A stretch of DNA of 57,696 nucleotides from CAYMDP01 sp964389375 (GTDB taxonomy: Bacteria > Bdellovibrionota > Bdellovibrionia > Bdellovibrionales > UBA1609), in the NCBI GenBank assembly GCA_964389375.1, contig CAYMDP010000015.1:1-57696 (forward strand). The letters are read 5' to 3'. Under the pieces are notes generated by a model. It saw nothing but the letters and a program-made list of their open reading frames with translations, ran no database searches and was not told where the DNA came from. Of this stretch, positions 44,033-52,354 are shown piece by piece. The first letter of the stretch is position 1. The number at the start of each line of letters is the position of its first letter. The position numbers were made by a program, and so were the translations under genes.

Positions 44033-45157
44033 TAGGCTTTAGCCTCCAAAGCTTGGGCTTTTAACAAAGCATGAATGAAGGGATCCAATTCTCCGTCTAA
44101 AACCGCCGAAGGGTTGCTGGTTTCAAATTCTGTGCGATGATCTTTGACCAACTGATAAGGATGAAGCACATAAGAACGAATCTGGCTACCCCATTCGTTT
44201 GCTTTTTTCTCGGCGACATATTGTTTTAACTCTTGGCTGCGCCGCTCAAGTTCCAATTCATAAAGCTGAGCTTTTAACATTTTAAAGGCCGTATCCCGAT
44301 TCGCATGCTGACTGCGTTGATTTTGACATTGAACCACAAGACCCGTCGGAATATGGGTGATTCGAATGGCCGAATCGGTTTTATTGACGTGCTGTCCACC
44401 CGCACCACTTGCGCGGTAGGTATCGATGCGAATGTCCTCATCTTTAATATCGACCTTCACATCATCGTCGATTTCTGGCCAAGAATAAATCGAGGCAAAA
44501 CTAGTGTGCCGTCTGGCATTCGAATCAAATGGACTAATACGAACTAAACGATGAACCCCAGACTCGGCTCGCAGATGCCCATAAACGTAAGGTCCCTCGA
44601 TATGAATGGTCGCCGATTTAATTCCTGCACCTTCACCCTCGGTCATGGCTAGCAATTCCGTTTTATAGCCTTGTCTCTCGGCCCATCTTAAATACATTCT
44701 CATTAACATTTCTGCCCAGTCACAGGCCTCAGTGCCACCAGCTCCCGAGTTTAAGGATAGATAAGCGCTGTTTCCATCCATTGCGCCCTTCATTAAACTT
44801 TTAGTCTCTAGGTCTTCGATGCGATTGCGGATGGATTTAAGTTCAGACTTAACTTCCAAAAAACTGGCTTCGTCATCTGCTTCTTTCGCCATTTGCAAAA
44901 GAACTTGAGCGTCTTCAAGGCCCTGCTGTAAATCCTGCCAATCTTCGAAGGTCTTCGACAGCAATGACCGCTCTTTATTTAATTTTTGCATTTCTTGAAC
45001 TTGATTCCAGACCGCTGGATTTTGGCTGGCCTGCTCTAACTCTTCGAGACGCTTTTTAACCCGGTCGATGTCAAAGATACCCCCGAAGGTCTTGGGCTTT
45101 AATCAATAGACTTTCGATCTCAGACTTTACGGATGAAGATTCTGTGCTTAATGACAT
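44032..45157 (-). CDS. prfB: Peptide chain release factor 2, +1 programmed frameshift
   Basis: Releases peptides at UGA and UAA. The gene is in two frames: 28 codons from the ATG at 45157 to an in-frame TGA at 45071-45073, then the +1 frame from 45072 to the stop at 44032. The shift site reads CGGGGGTATCTTTGAC, with an internal Shine-Dalgarno GGGGG before CTT-TGA-C, as in E. coli. The joined protein has about 374 residues (E. coli 365). The SPF tripeptide (RISPFDSNARR) recognises the stop codon and the GGQ motif (GAGGQHVNK) does catalysis. The shift autoregulates RF2: low RF2 lets the ribosome slip and read on. Confidence 0.96.
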
Positions 45158-45199
45158 TGCGTGGCTCCCAGTGTCTTGCTCGACACAGTGGTCACGCTA

Positions 45200-45649
45200 T
45201 CAAAAGTCTTTCGCGCGGGCAATCAGGCAATCAAAGATTTCGTCTTGCAAGCCAAACATCTGTTTGGCCTCGGCTTTACTTTTTTCGTGCTCATAGCCCA
45301 AAAGGTGAAGAACCCCATGCAGAAGCATATAGCCCACTTCAAAGCGAAAACTTAAGTCGTGCTCTTTGGCTTGAGCCTTTAAGACCGGCGTGCACAAAAC
45401 AAGCTCCCCTAAAGAGTTGGGCTCAAGGGCCTCAAAACTTAAAACATCTGTCGCGCGGTTTTTTGATCGGTAGGTCAAGTTCAGCTTCTTGCCTTCGGGT
45501 TCTCCGACGAAAACCAGGGTCAGTTGCAAAGAAGGGCTCAAATTTTTATGACCACGCTTTCTTAACTCTTTGGCCAGGGCCTTCGACCAAGAAACTAAAA
45601 AAGATCGCGGAATTCGATCGGAGGAGCGATTTAAAATCTCGATCTTCAT
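45200..45649 (-). CDS. ybeY: Endoribonuclease YbeY (rRNA maturation factor)
   Basis: A metal-dependent RNase acting in 16S rRNA 3'-end maturation and ribosome quality control. It has 149 residues. The zinc motif reads HGVLHLLGYEH, the family H(G)xLHLxGYDH with the last Asp as Glu. The ATDVLSFE segment is also typical. It overlaps the 7TM-HD gene by four bases. The prfB gene follows in the same direction after 42 bases. Confidence 0.92.
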   Translation of the reverse strand: MKIEILNRSSDRIPRSFLVSWSKALAKELRKRGHKNLSPSLQLTLVFVGEPEGKKLNLTYRSKNRATDVLSFEALEPNSLGELVLCTPVLKAQAKEHDLSFRFEVGYMLLHGVLHLLGYEHEKSKAEAKQMFGLQDEIFDCLIARAKDF

Positions 45650-48084
45650 GCCGAAAAATTGCTCTTTTTGCCTTTAGGAATTTGAGGCACATGGGGGTGA
45701 TGGGGCTTTCCCGCAGGATGAGGTGCGGATGGGTAATCAATTCTTTGATGATAGATTCCCAAAATCGCCCGCTTAAAAGTCGCCTCAATGACAGACAAAT
45801 CTTTTAAAGTCAGATTACATTCGTCCAGCTGTCCGTCTAAGAATTTGCTCTGAATGATATTCTTCACCAAGTTTTGCAGTCTGGCCGGAGTGGGCTCGTC
45901 CAAAGATCTTGCCGCAGCCTCAATACTATCCCCCAGCATCACCAAAGCCGCTTCGCGAAATTGCGGTTTTGGCCCGGGGTAGCGAAAGTCGTCGGACTCA
46001 ACATGATCAATATCGTCGTCTTGCTCTTGAAGGGCCTTATTGTAGAAATAAGAAATCAAAGTCGTTCCGTGATGCTGCAAAATTCCATCGATGATGGGTT
46101 TACCAAGCTTATGCTCAAGTCCCATCTCGGCCCCATCTTTAACATGAGCAATCAATACCGTTTTACTCATATGAGGAGAGATCTGCTCATGGGGATTATA
46201 CCCCTGTCTTTGGTTTTCGATAAAATAATGGGCATGGTGCATTTTTCCGATGTCATGATAATAAGCCATGACCTTTGCAAGAAGGGCATTGGCATTGATC
46301 TCTTCAGCAGCGGCTTCAACTAAAGAGCCCACAATCAAACTGTGGTGATAAGTCCCAGGTGCTTTTACAATCATCTCTTTCATCAAAGGATGATTCAAAC
46401 TGGCAAGCTCTAATAACTTTACGTCCGTCGTATAATTAAACCAAGTCTCTAGAAGGGGTACGATCATCATCGCAACCATCGAAGACAAAATGCCTCCAAC
46501 AAATCCCGCAGGCACTGTCCAAATCAAAACTTCAAGTAAATCCGCATCACCGAGCTTCTGCAAAGAAACAACCAGAGTAATTGCGATCGCACTTAAGACA
46601 CCGGTTCGAACTCCAGCCCAGTAAATATCATTTCGTTTTTTACACTCATAGACTCCCCGAGCTGCGGCCATACCGCTAATCAGGGAAACTAATAGAAAGC
46701 CAAAATTCATATCCACCATCAGGGCCAAACAAACCACTAGAAAAACCGTAAACAAAAATACGATTTCTCCTGAGGTGATCAAAAGACCGACAAGCATCGG
46801 ACCCGCGGCGACAGGAGCCGAATACAAAAATACAGAAGAAGGCATGGATCCAAACTTGGACAAAAAGGCCGCATTGGTGGTGTAAAGAAACAGCTTTACC
46901 ATCGCCACAACAAACACCGTTACAATTCCCATGACCATAATGTCTTTGGCCAAGACTTTAATTCGGTTCGTAGTAAAGCGGCGCATGTAACTAAAAAAGG
47001 CTAAAATCAGCAACACAAATAAGCATGCTGAAATCAAAGCCACAAAATCCATGCGCCGATTGGAGCGCAAGTTTTCGATCTCCTTGATCAGGGCTAAATG
47101 AATCGGCTGAATGACTGTTCCTTCGGTCACAATCGTTTGGTTTTTCTTAATTGAAATCTGAACAGGCAAAACCGTATCTCGAACCCGTTGTCTTCGATCC
47201 GTTGTCTCTTGGCGATTAAAGTTTGTATTCGGAACCACTAAAGCGTGAGCAAGCCGAGTTAAAGATTTTTTGTCTTCTGTTCCAAGACCGACAAAGTATC
47301 GAACGCCCTCTAGGCTTAAATCCCCGGCTCGCTTGATGTCTAAGACCTCGGACCACTTTAGAGTGGACTCTTGGCCCCCGTCTCCCCGTCGAGTGATTTG
47401 ACGAAGAATTAAGGCCGAACTTTCTTCTGGTAAAAAGTTTGTGGGAATATCTACGATTTTTTGTTGTGACCAGCGCACCAATCCCTCAGTTAAAACTCTT
47501 TCAATGCGTAGGCTAAACTCTTTATTTAACAACCATTCAAAAGAAGAATCCGGAATGACCGATCCAAGCTCTTTTTCAAACTTAGGCTTTAAGACCATGG
47601 CCTCTTTGACGTTTTGGGCGCGCTTTGCTCCAGAGTTTGGCCACTGAGCAAAGGGAATCTCTTGTCTCATCATCCAAAAAGCTTTGGACACATTGGTTAA
47701 AATACTCTGGTAAATTTCGGGATCGTAATCAAAAACGGGGGCTACAGCTTTTTCAACTTCGTTGCGTTTGGTTTCTGTAGCAAGCTCATCCACGATCTGA
47801 AAACTTAAGGGCGACTTAATGTCCATCGTCGCGACGTTTCCGATTTTTGCGTCAAAAGAGACTTCGAAATCAGAAAACAGCAAAAAGGAAAGCATTAAGC
47901 TAAAAAGAAATAAGATGCCGATTCGTCGCAAACCAAAGCGAGTCTCAACTTCACTGGCCCAGCGGCCAACAAAGGTTCGCTCAAAACCCAATTGATCCAC
48001 CCAGTCCAAAAACCGACGGGAATGGTCGATGTATTTGGACCGAAGATGAACTTCGTCTTTTGCTGGTTTCTTGTTAAATTTCAT
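45646..48084 (-). CDS. pgpH: 7TM-HD family cyclic-di-AMP-type phosphohydrolase
   Basis: A membrane protein with an extracytoplasmic N-terminal domain (about 80-345), seven membrane segments (about 350-560) and a cytoplasmic HD domain. The HD motif includes YHHSLIVGSL and YYHDIGKMHHAHYF. The family is 7TMR-HD, whose PgpH members hydrolyse c-di-AMP to pApA. It has 812 residues, larger than Listeria PgpH (about 720). It lies next to ybeY as in Firmicutes, where phoH often precedes; phoH is absent here. Substrate c-di-AMP is inferred from the family. Confidence 0.87.
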   Translation of the reverse strand: MKFNKKPAKDEVHLRSKYIDHSRRFLDWVDQLGFERTFVGRWASEVETRFGLRRIGILFLFSLMLSFLLFSDFEVSFDAKIGNVATMDIKSPLSFQIVDELATETKRNEVEKAVAPVFDYDPEIYQSILTNVSKAFWMMRQEIPFAQWPNSGAKRAQNVKEAMVLKPKFEKELGSVIPDSSFEWLLNKEFSLRIERVLTEGLVRWSQQKIVDIPTNFLPEESSALILRQITRRGDGGQESTLKWSEVLDIKRAGDLSLEGVRYFVGLGTEDKKSLTRLAHALVVPNTNFNRQETTDRRQRVRDTVLPVQISIKKNQTIVTEGTVIQPIHLALIKEIENLRSNRRMDFVALISACLFVLLILAFFSYMRRFTTNRIKVLAKDIMVMGIVTVFVVAMVKLFLYTTNAAFLSKFGSMPSSVFLYSAPVAAGPMLVGLLITSGEIVFLFTVFLVVCLALMVDMNFGFLLVSLISGMAAARGVYECKKRNDIYWAGVRTGVLSAIAITLVVSLQKLGDADLLEVLIWTVPAGFVGGILSSMVAMMIVPLLETWFNYTTDVKLLELASLNHPLMKEMIVKAPGTYHHSLIVGSLVEAAAEEINANALLAKVMAYYHDIGKMHHAHYFIENQRQGYNPHEQISPHMSKTVLIAHVKDGAEMGLEHKLGKPIIDGILQHHGTTLISYFYNKALQEQDDDIDHVESDDFRYPGPKPQFREAALVMLGDSIEAAARSLDEPTPARLQNLVKNIIQSKFLDGQLDECNLTLKDLSVIEATFKRAILGIYHQRIDYPSAPHPAGKPHHPHVPQIPKGKKSNFSA

Positions 48085-48436
48085 CTACTCAAAATACTCC
48101 AAAAAGGTCTCGACCATCCATTATACTCAAAACGGTCGAGTTTATCGGTTTCTGAAAGCGATTTTATACCATATTTGCGCCTCATTTTTGCCCTTCCATT
48201 TTAAAAAGGGATCCTCGACGTATCTCGGGGGATACGCCTCCGGTCCATTGTAAAAATGATTCACAAACCTGGCATAAACTCGCTTCCATAAACCAAAAAA
48301 CTCCACCGCATTGAGTATAATAACTCGGCTTTTTTTGACAAATACCGAAGTGTTAGCAATAACTCAGCAGATTCTGTACGAAGAGCCAGTTATACCATAC
48401 TTCGGATGAGGTCCAACTTAAGACCGATAAGGATTT
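48085..48436. promoter_or_regulatory. Divergent promoter region between the 7TM-HD gene and mazG
   Basis: No gene fits in these 352 bases. The word TTGAGTATAAT occurs twice in opposite orientation: on the plus strand at 48311-48321 and on the minus strand at 48130-48120. Both contain a perfect TATAAT (48316-48321 plus; 48125-48120 minus), so each could be the -10 of a divergent promoter. A TTGACA is at 48335-48340 on the plus strand. The rest is AT-rich with no clear hairpin. Confidence 0.5.
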
Positions 48437-49243
48437 ATGCCCAAAGCGCCACAGGACTTAAGAGACTTTAAAAGCCTACTAGAAATCGTAAAGACGCTGC
48501 GCGGCCCCGAGGGTTGCCCTTGGGACAGGCAGCAAACCCACCAAAGTCTAACTCGTTTTGCCATCGAAGAGGCCTTCGAACTGGCTGAGGCCATTGATAA
48601 GGCCGAGGATCAAGAGTTAAAGGAAGAACTCGGCGATCTGCTATTTCAGGTCGTTCTTCACTCTGAAATCGCAAGGCAAGAAAAGCGCTTCTCGATCGAA
48701 GATGTCCTCGAGGTCTTAAGCGAAAAAATGGTCCGAAGACATCCTCACGTATTTTCAGACGTCCAAGTGGCAGACGCCGATGAAGTCATTCGCAACTGGA
48801 GCGACATCAAGGCCAAAGAAAAAGCAAGTCGCCCCACTTTGCAGACCGAGCGTTTCGATATCCCAGAAGCCCTGCCAAGCCTAATTCGCAGTCAAAAAAT
48901 CGGAGAAAAAACAAAAAAGTTTAATTTTGATTGGAGCAAAGCAGAAGAAGTTTTGGTCAAAGTCGATGAAGAATTTGCAGAACTAAAAGAGGCGATGAAA
49001 GGTAAAAACCAAAAAGCTATCCAGCACGAACTGGGTGATTTACTTTTCGCCGTAGCTCAACTCGCAAGACATCTCGATCAAGATGCCGAACAAAGTTTAC
49101 GCATCGGCAATTCCCGCTTCGAAACCCGATTTTTCCGCATGAAAAGCCTTGCCTCAGAGCAAGGAAAAGATTTCTCAAAGCTTCCGCAATCCGCCCTCGA
49201 AGAGCTTTGGAAACAGGTCAAACTCGAAGAGCCCCGGTTTTAA
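48437..49243 (+). CDS. mazG: Nucleoside triphosphate pyrophosphohydrolase MazG
   Basis: Hydrolyses NTPs and dNTPs to monophosphates, cleaning the nucleotide pool. It has 268 residues (E. coli 263) with two MazG domains: N-terminal EEAFELAEAI with EELGDLLFQVVLHSE at about 35-80, and C-terminal DEEFAELKEA with HELGDLLFAVAQLARHL at about 175-220. The GPEGCPWDRQQTHQSL motif near the N terminus is typical. Its promoter is likely one of those above. It is convergent with the small secreted protein gene. Confidence 0.94.
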   Translation: MPKAPQDLRDFKSLLEIVKTLRGPEGCPWDRQQTHQSLTRFAIEEAFELAEAIDKAEDQELKEELGDLLFQVVLHSEIARQEKRFSIEDVLEVLSEKMVRRHPHVFSDVQVADADEVIRNWSDIKAKEKASRPTLQTERFDIPEALPSLIRSQKIGEKTKKFNFDWSKAEEVLVKVDEEFAELKEAMKGKNQKAIQHELGDLLFAVAQLARHLDQDAEQSLRIGNSRFETRFFRMKSLASEQGKDFSKLPQSALEELWKQVKLEEPRF

Positions 49244-49280
49244 CTCCGTTTCAAGTTTGTCTTTGGTTTGGGATTGGGAA

Positions 49281-49613
49281 TTACTGCGCGACTTGGATGG
49301 CGCAAGAGATGTTGCAGGTGATGACGCAGAATTTTTCGAAAAAGGGTATTTTTCCGTTCGTTGGATCTTTTTCTTCAACACACACTTCTTCTGCAACTGT
49401 GCCATTTAGCCCTCCGAGACATTTATCGACTAAACGGTTTAAAGCGGCGGCTTGAGCCCGATCACAGGACTCTTTTTTATTAAGTCTAAGCAAGGCCGTC
49501 TCGGTACGGGCTTCGTTGAGGTAAACCGTCTTTTGGGTTTTCGCCAGAGCCGATCCGGTGGCTAAAAATAGGAGTCCTATTGTCGCAAAACTTAGGTTTA
49601 AAATGAATCTCAT
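49281..49613 (-). CDS. Small cysteine-rich secreted protein
   Basis: A 110-residue protein with a signal peptide (FATIGLLFLATGSALA, cleavage near 24). The mature part of about 86 residues has six cysteines (ESCDRA, DKCL, EEVCVE, KFCVIT, TCNIS, SCAIQ), enough for three disulphides in the periplasm or outside. I do not recognise the family. It has a weak ribosome site and no co-directional neighbour closer than murJ, upstream by 126 bases. Confidence 0.7.
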   Translation of the reverse strand: MRFILNLSFATIGLLFLATGSALAKTQKTVYLNEARTETALLRLNKKESCDRAQAAALNRLVDKCLGGLNGTVAEEVCVEEKDPTNGKIPFFEKFCVITCNISCAIQVAQ

Positions 49614-49739
49614 AGGGCTTACTCCTTCAGCAAGACGAAGGAATTATAAGCAAATTTAAGACCAGCCTGAGGCTAAGATAAAGCCAAAGCGCCGCAAATT
49701 TTAAAGCAAAACAGAGCCCAAAATGGTCACTTTTTCGTC

Positions 49740-51398
49740 CTAAAACCTTCGTCTTAGGCTGCCCCAGATGGAGATTGCTTCTTCTGATCCTAACTTTTGG
49801 GAGATCGCAAAATAGCCGTAGACGCTAAGGGCGATGGATATAAATAGGGCCAGGGCGCGCCCAAATCCTAGTCCTAAAAAGCTCGCCAGAAGATCTTGAA
49901 GTGGCGAATAGCCCCAGTATAAAAACAAGCCCATCACTAAAAGGCCCGGCACAATTTTAAGGATTGGACCAAACAATTTGGTGAACCCCAATGGCCCGAT
50001 GTATTTGCGAAATGCAAATCCCAGCAAAAGCATATTCAAGAATCCGGACAAAGAAGTTGAGGCCACGATTCCAAGCAGTCCGTACCAATCCACCCAAAAG
50101 TAGGCCACGATGATATGAACAAAAACACAAATTCCCGCAACGATTGCAGGAAGCCAAGTGTTTTGAATCGCATAAAAGCCTGGCGCCAATACCTTCGATA
50201 CACTCGAGAACAGCAATAAAAAGCAATACACTTGAGTCACTTGAGCCGTAGCCAAGGCGTCTCTTGCATCAAATTTACCGCGCATAAATAAAACTTCCAC
50301 AATCGGTTGCGCCAAGAAAAATAAGCCAACTGCACTGGGAAGCGCCAGAAACAACAAAACTTTAAGATACTTATTTGCCGTCCCAAGCATCGCCTCTTTT
50401 TTACCCTCGCTTAAAAGCGAAGAATAAGTCGGCAGTAGTGCTGCTCCCAAACTAATCGCTATCAAAGACTGTGGCAGCTCGAGCAATCGGTCTCCTGCAT
50501 AAATGTAAGTCTGAGCTCCTTCGGCAAGCCTTGCCGCATAAGCCGCATTTACGAGGCTTAAAATTTGAAAAACCCCTAGGCCCAAAATGCCCGGAAGCAT
50601 ATTTTTTAAAACCTTTGTTAGACCCGGAACGCGGATATTGCTCTGAAGTTTCGGCAAAAAGCCAAGCTTCACCAACAAAACCGCGACCATCAGGGCTTGA
50701 ATAACTCCACCAAAAATCACACCCCAAGCCAGAAGATCTCCAGGCACTCGACTAAAACTTTGTGGCAAAAGGGCGATCACGATAAATCCGAGGTTAAAAA
50801 ATGCCGGTGCAATCGCTGGGATCAAAAATTTCTTTAAGGCGTTTGAGATCGCCATAAAAAAAGCATAAGTCGTCACCAGATAAAGGTAAAAAAACATGAT
50901 CCGAGCCAAATATACGGTCTGCTCGACCTTGCCAGGAATAGAGCCAAATCCCGCCGGATGCCCAACCCAAGCCTGAATCAAGACATCCATAAAAATGATC
51001 GTAAAAGCACAGATAATTAGAGTGACCCCAGTGAGCAGGGTATAAACTCCATTAGCCAGGTTTTGGGCCCGGGCTTTGGCGACTTCGGGCGAATCCCCGG
51101 GCTGGGCCTTTAACTGAGAAATAAAGATCGGGATAAAGCTTACGGCCAGGGAGCCCTCGCCCAAGACTCGCCGGAAGAAATTGGGTAATTTAAAGGCCAC
51201 AACGAAGGCATCTTTCGAGGTCAAATCAAAGGCGGCCATCATTACGGCGTCGCGCACAAAGCCCAAAACCCGAGAGGCCATGGTCCCGGCGGACATTGCG
51301 ACAGCCGACTGAAGCACTCCAGACTTTGATTTTCCTTGTTTTTCTTTCAATAAATCAGGTCGAGCCGGCCCCGATACCCCGTCATTTGAATCTGCCAT
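49740..51398 (-). CDS. murJ: Lipid II flippase MurJ
   Basis: Moves the peptidoglycan precursor lipid II across the inner membrane. It has 552 residues from the ATG at 51398; a GTG at 51422 is the alternative. Fourteen membrane segments can be drawn. The family start motif (SAVAMSAGTMASRVLGFVRDAVMMAAF) and LGEGSLAVSFIPIF are present, and PGILGLGVFQI matches the second half. The first 30 residues are charged and family-unlike. Confidence 0.94.
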   Translation of the reverse strand: MADSNDGVSGPARPDLLKEKQGKSKSGVLQSAVAMSAGTMASRVLGFVRDAVMMAAFDLTSKDAFVVAFKLPNFFRRVLGEGSLAVSFIPIFISQLKAQPGDSPEVAKARAQNLANGVYTLLTGVTLIICAFTIIFMDVLIQAWVGHPAGFGSIPGKVEQTVYLARIMFFYLYLVTTYAFFMAISNALKKFLIPAIAPAFFNLGFIVIALLPQSFSRVPGDLLAWGVIFGGVIQALMVAVLLVKLGFLPKLQSNIRVPGLTKVLKNMLPGILGLGVFQILSLVNAAYAARLAEGAQTYIYAGDRLLELPQSLIAISLGAALLPTYSSLLSEGKKEAMLGTANKYLKVLLFLALPSAVGLFFLAQPIVEVLFMRGKFDARDALATAQVTQVYCFLLLFSSVSKVLAPGFYAIQNTWLPAIVAGICVFVHIIVAYFWVDWYGLLGIVASTSLSGFLNMLLLGFAFRKYIGPLGFTKLFGPILKIVPGLLVMGLFLYWGYSPLQDLLASFLGLGFGRALALFISIALSVYGYFAISQKLGSEEAISIWGSLRRRF

Positions 51399-51428
51399 TC
51401 TCAACCACCACTCAGCACCCACTTGGGC

Positions 51429-51457
51429 TTGCCTGACGCAGGCCCCTGTGCTAGCAC
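51429..51457 (+). promoter_or_regulatory. Putative promoter of rpsT
   Basis: TTGCCT at 51429-51434, a 17-base spacer, then TAGCAC at 51452-51457 preceded by TGTGC. The same extended -10 core TGTGCTAG occurs at korA (4449-4456). It leaves a leader of about 40 bases to the rpsT start. Confidence 0.5.
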
Positions 51458-51504
51458 TGCTCCTGATTTCTGTTCACTTTGAGTTAACCACTGGAGGTTA
51501 GACC

Positions 51505-51771
51505 TTGGCAAACCATAAGTCGGCTGCAAAACGAGCTCGTCAATCGGTAGTAAAAGCTGCCAATAATACTAAAACTAGAAGCTCGATTCGAACTTTCGAA
51601 AGAAAGCTTGAAAAAGTCATCGGCGAAAAAAATAAAGATGAAGCTTTAAAAGTTTTGATCGCAGTCACCAGTCGTTTGGATAAAGCGGCTCAAAAAGGCG
51701 TGATTCACGCGAAAACTGCGGCTCGAAAAATTTCTCGTCTTTCTAAAAGAGTTCAAACTCTAGCCAAGTAA
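51505..51771 (+). CDS. rpsT: 30S ribosomal protein S20
   Basis: A small basic 16S rRNA-binding protein of the 30S subunit, 88 residues, with the typical N terminus (ANHKSAAKRARQS) and C terminus. It starts with TTG at 51505, with GGAGG seven bases before it. No ATG is available at the family start. In E. coli rpsT also begins with UUG, and the weak start lets S20 limit its own synthesis. It is convergent with the PilZ gene (eight bases apart). Confidence 0.97.
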   Translation: MANHKSAAKRARQSVVKAANNTKTRSSIRTFERKLEKVIGEKNKDEALKVLIAVTSRLDKAAQKGVIHAKTAARKISRLSKRVQTLAK

Positions 51772-51778
51772 TCTTTCT

Positions 51779-52165
51779 TTAAGCGGATCGGGGGCTCGGA
51801 TTCAACTGAGCCTCGGCTTCTGATTTGGCTGCGACATAACTTCGAATACTTCGCTTACAATCAAATCCTAAATTCAAGAACTCAACTCCAAGCTTTACAT
51901 CATTTGAGTTTGCTATTGTTTGCTGATATCGAACGATGCCCCTAACTATAATCGGGGGGGCCTCGGGAAGCTTAAAGGTAATGACCATCAACTGCCCCAC
52001 CGGAAGACGCATTTCGGACCGAATCGCGACTCCGCCCTCACCGACCTCAATCGCCTGAAAAATCCTATAATCGCCACCAATCAATAGCCCGACCGCATGG
52101 TCAAAACCACGACGGGGAACTCGACGACGACGAATGTAGGTCTTCTCTTGAGCCACAGGGCACAC
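51779..52165 (-). CDS. PilZ-domain protein
   Basis: A 128-residue single-domain protein with the PilZ layout: RRRRVPRRGF near 12-21, beta strands, and EVGEGGVAIRS in place of the usual DxSxxG. In c-di-GMP-binding PilZ the motifs are RxxxR and [DN]xSxxG; here the Arg motif is present but Asp and Ser are replaced by Glu and Gly, so binding may be lost or altered. It lies beside type IV pilus and envelope genes only at a distance. The heptanucleotide repeat cluster is directly upstream. Confidence 0.75.
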   Translation of the reverse strand: MCPVAQEKTYIRRRRVPRRGFDHAVGLLIGGDYRIFQAIEVGEGGVAIRSEMRLPVGQLMVITFKLPEAPPIIVRGIVRYQQTIANSNDVKLGVEFLNLGFDCKRSIRSYVAAKSEAEAQLNPSPRSA

Positions 52166-52230
52166 CTCTTCAAAAGGACATCGGCAAAAATTATGGAATT
52201 CTTGAAGCCCGCCCTAAGGCCAGAAGAAAC

Positions 52231-52350
52231 ATCGGATATCGGATATCAGAATTCGGATATCCGATATCAGTCCCGTACTCAGAATTCAGTTCGGATATCC
52301 GAACTCTGTACAGATATCCGATATCAGAATTCTGCTATCCGATATCCGAT
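52231..52350. repeat. Degenerate heptanucleotide repeats full of GATATC palindromes
   Basis: Units of the form ATCNGAT follow each other every 7 bases in phase at 52231-52279 and again at 52316-52350, with a break in the middle. Eight GATATC and three GAATTC sites occur in 120 bases. A perfect 18-bp palindrome, AGTTCGGATATCCGAACT, is at 52288-52305. The array begins right after the holA stop codon and ends 66 bases before the PilZ start on the minus strand. Confidence 0.92.
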
Positions 52351-52354
52351 GGTT

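Noticed and set aside
45133..45807. Open frame of 224 codons on the plus strand over ybeY and prfB
   Set aside because: It is antisense to ybeY and the 7TM-HD gene, both with clear motifs, and it has no family resemblance.
52231..52350. CRISPR array or coding repeat
   Set aside because: Units are seven bases without spacers. The plus-strand frame giving SDIRYQN-like peptides has no ribosome site and runs antisense into holA.
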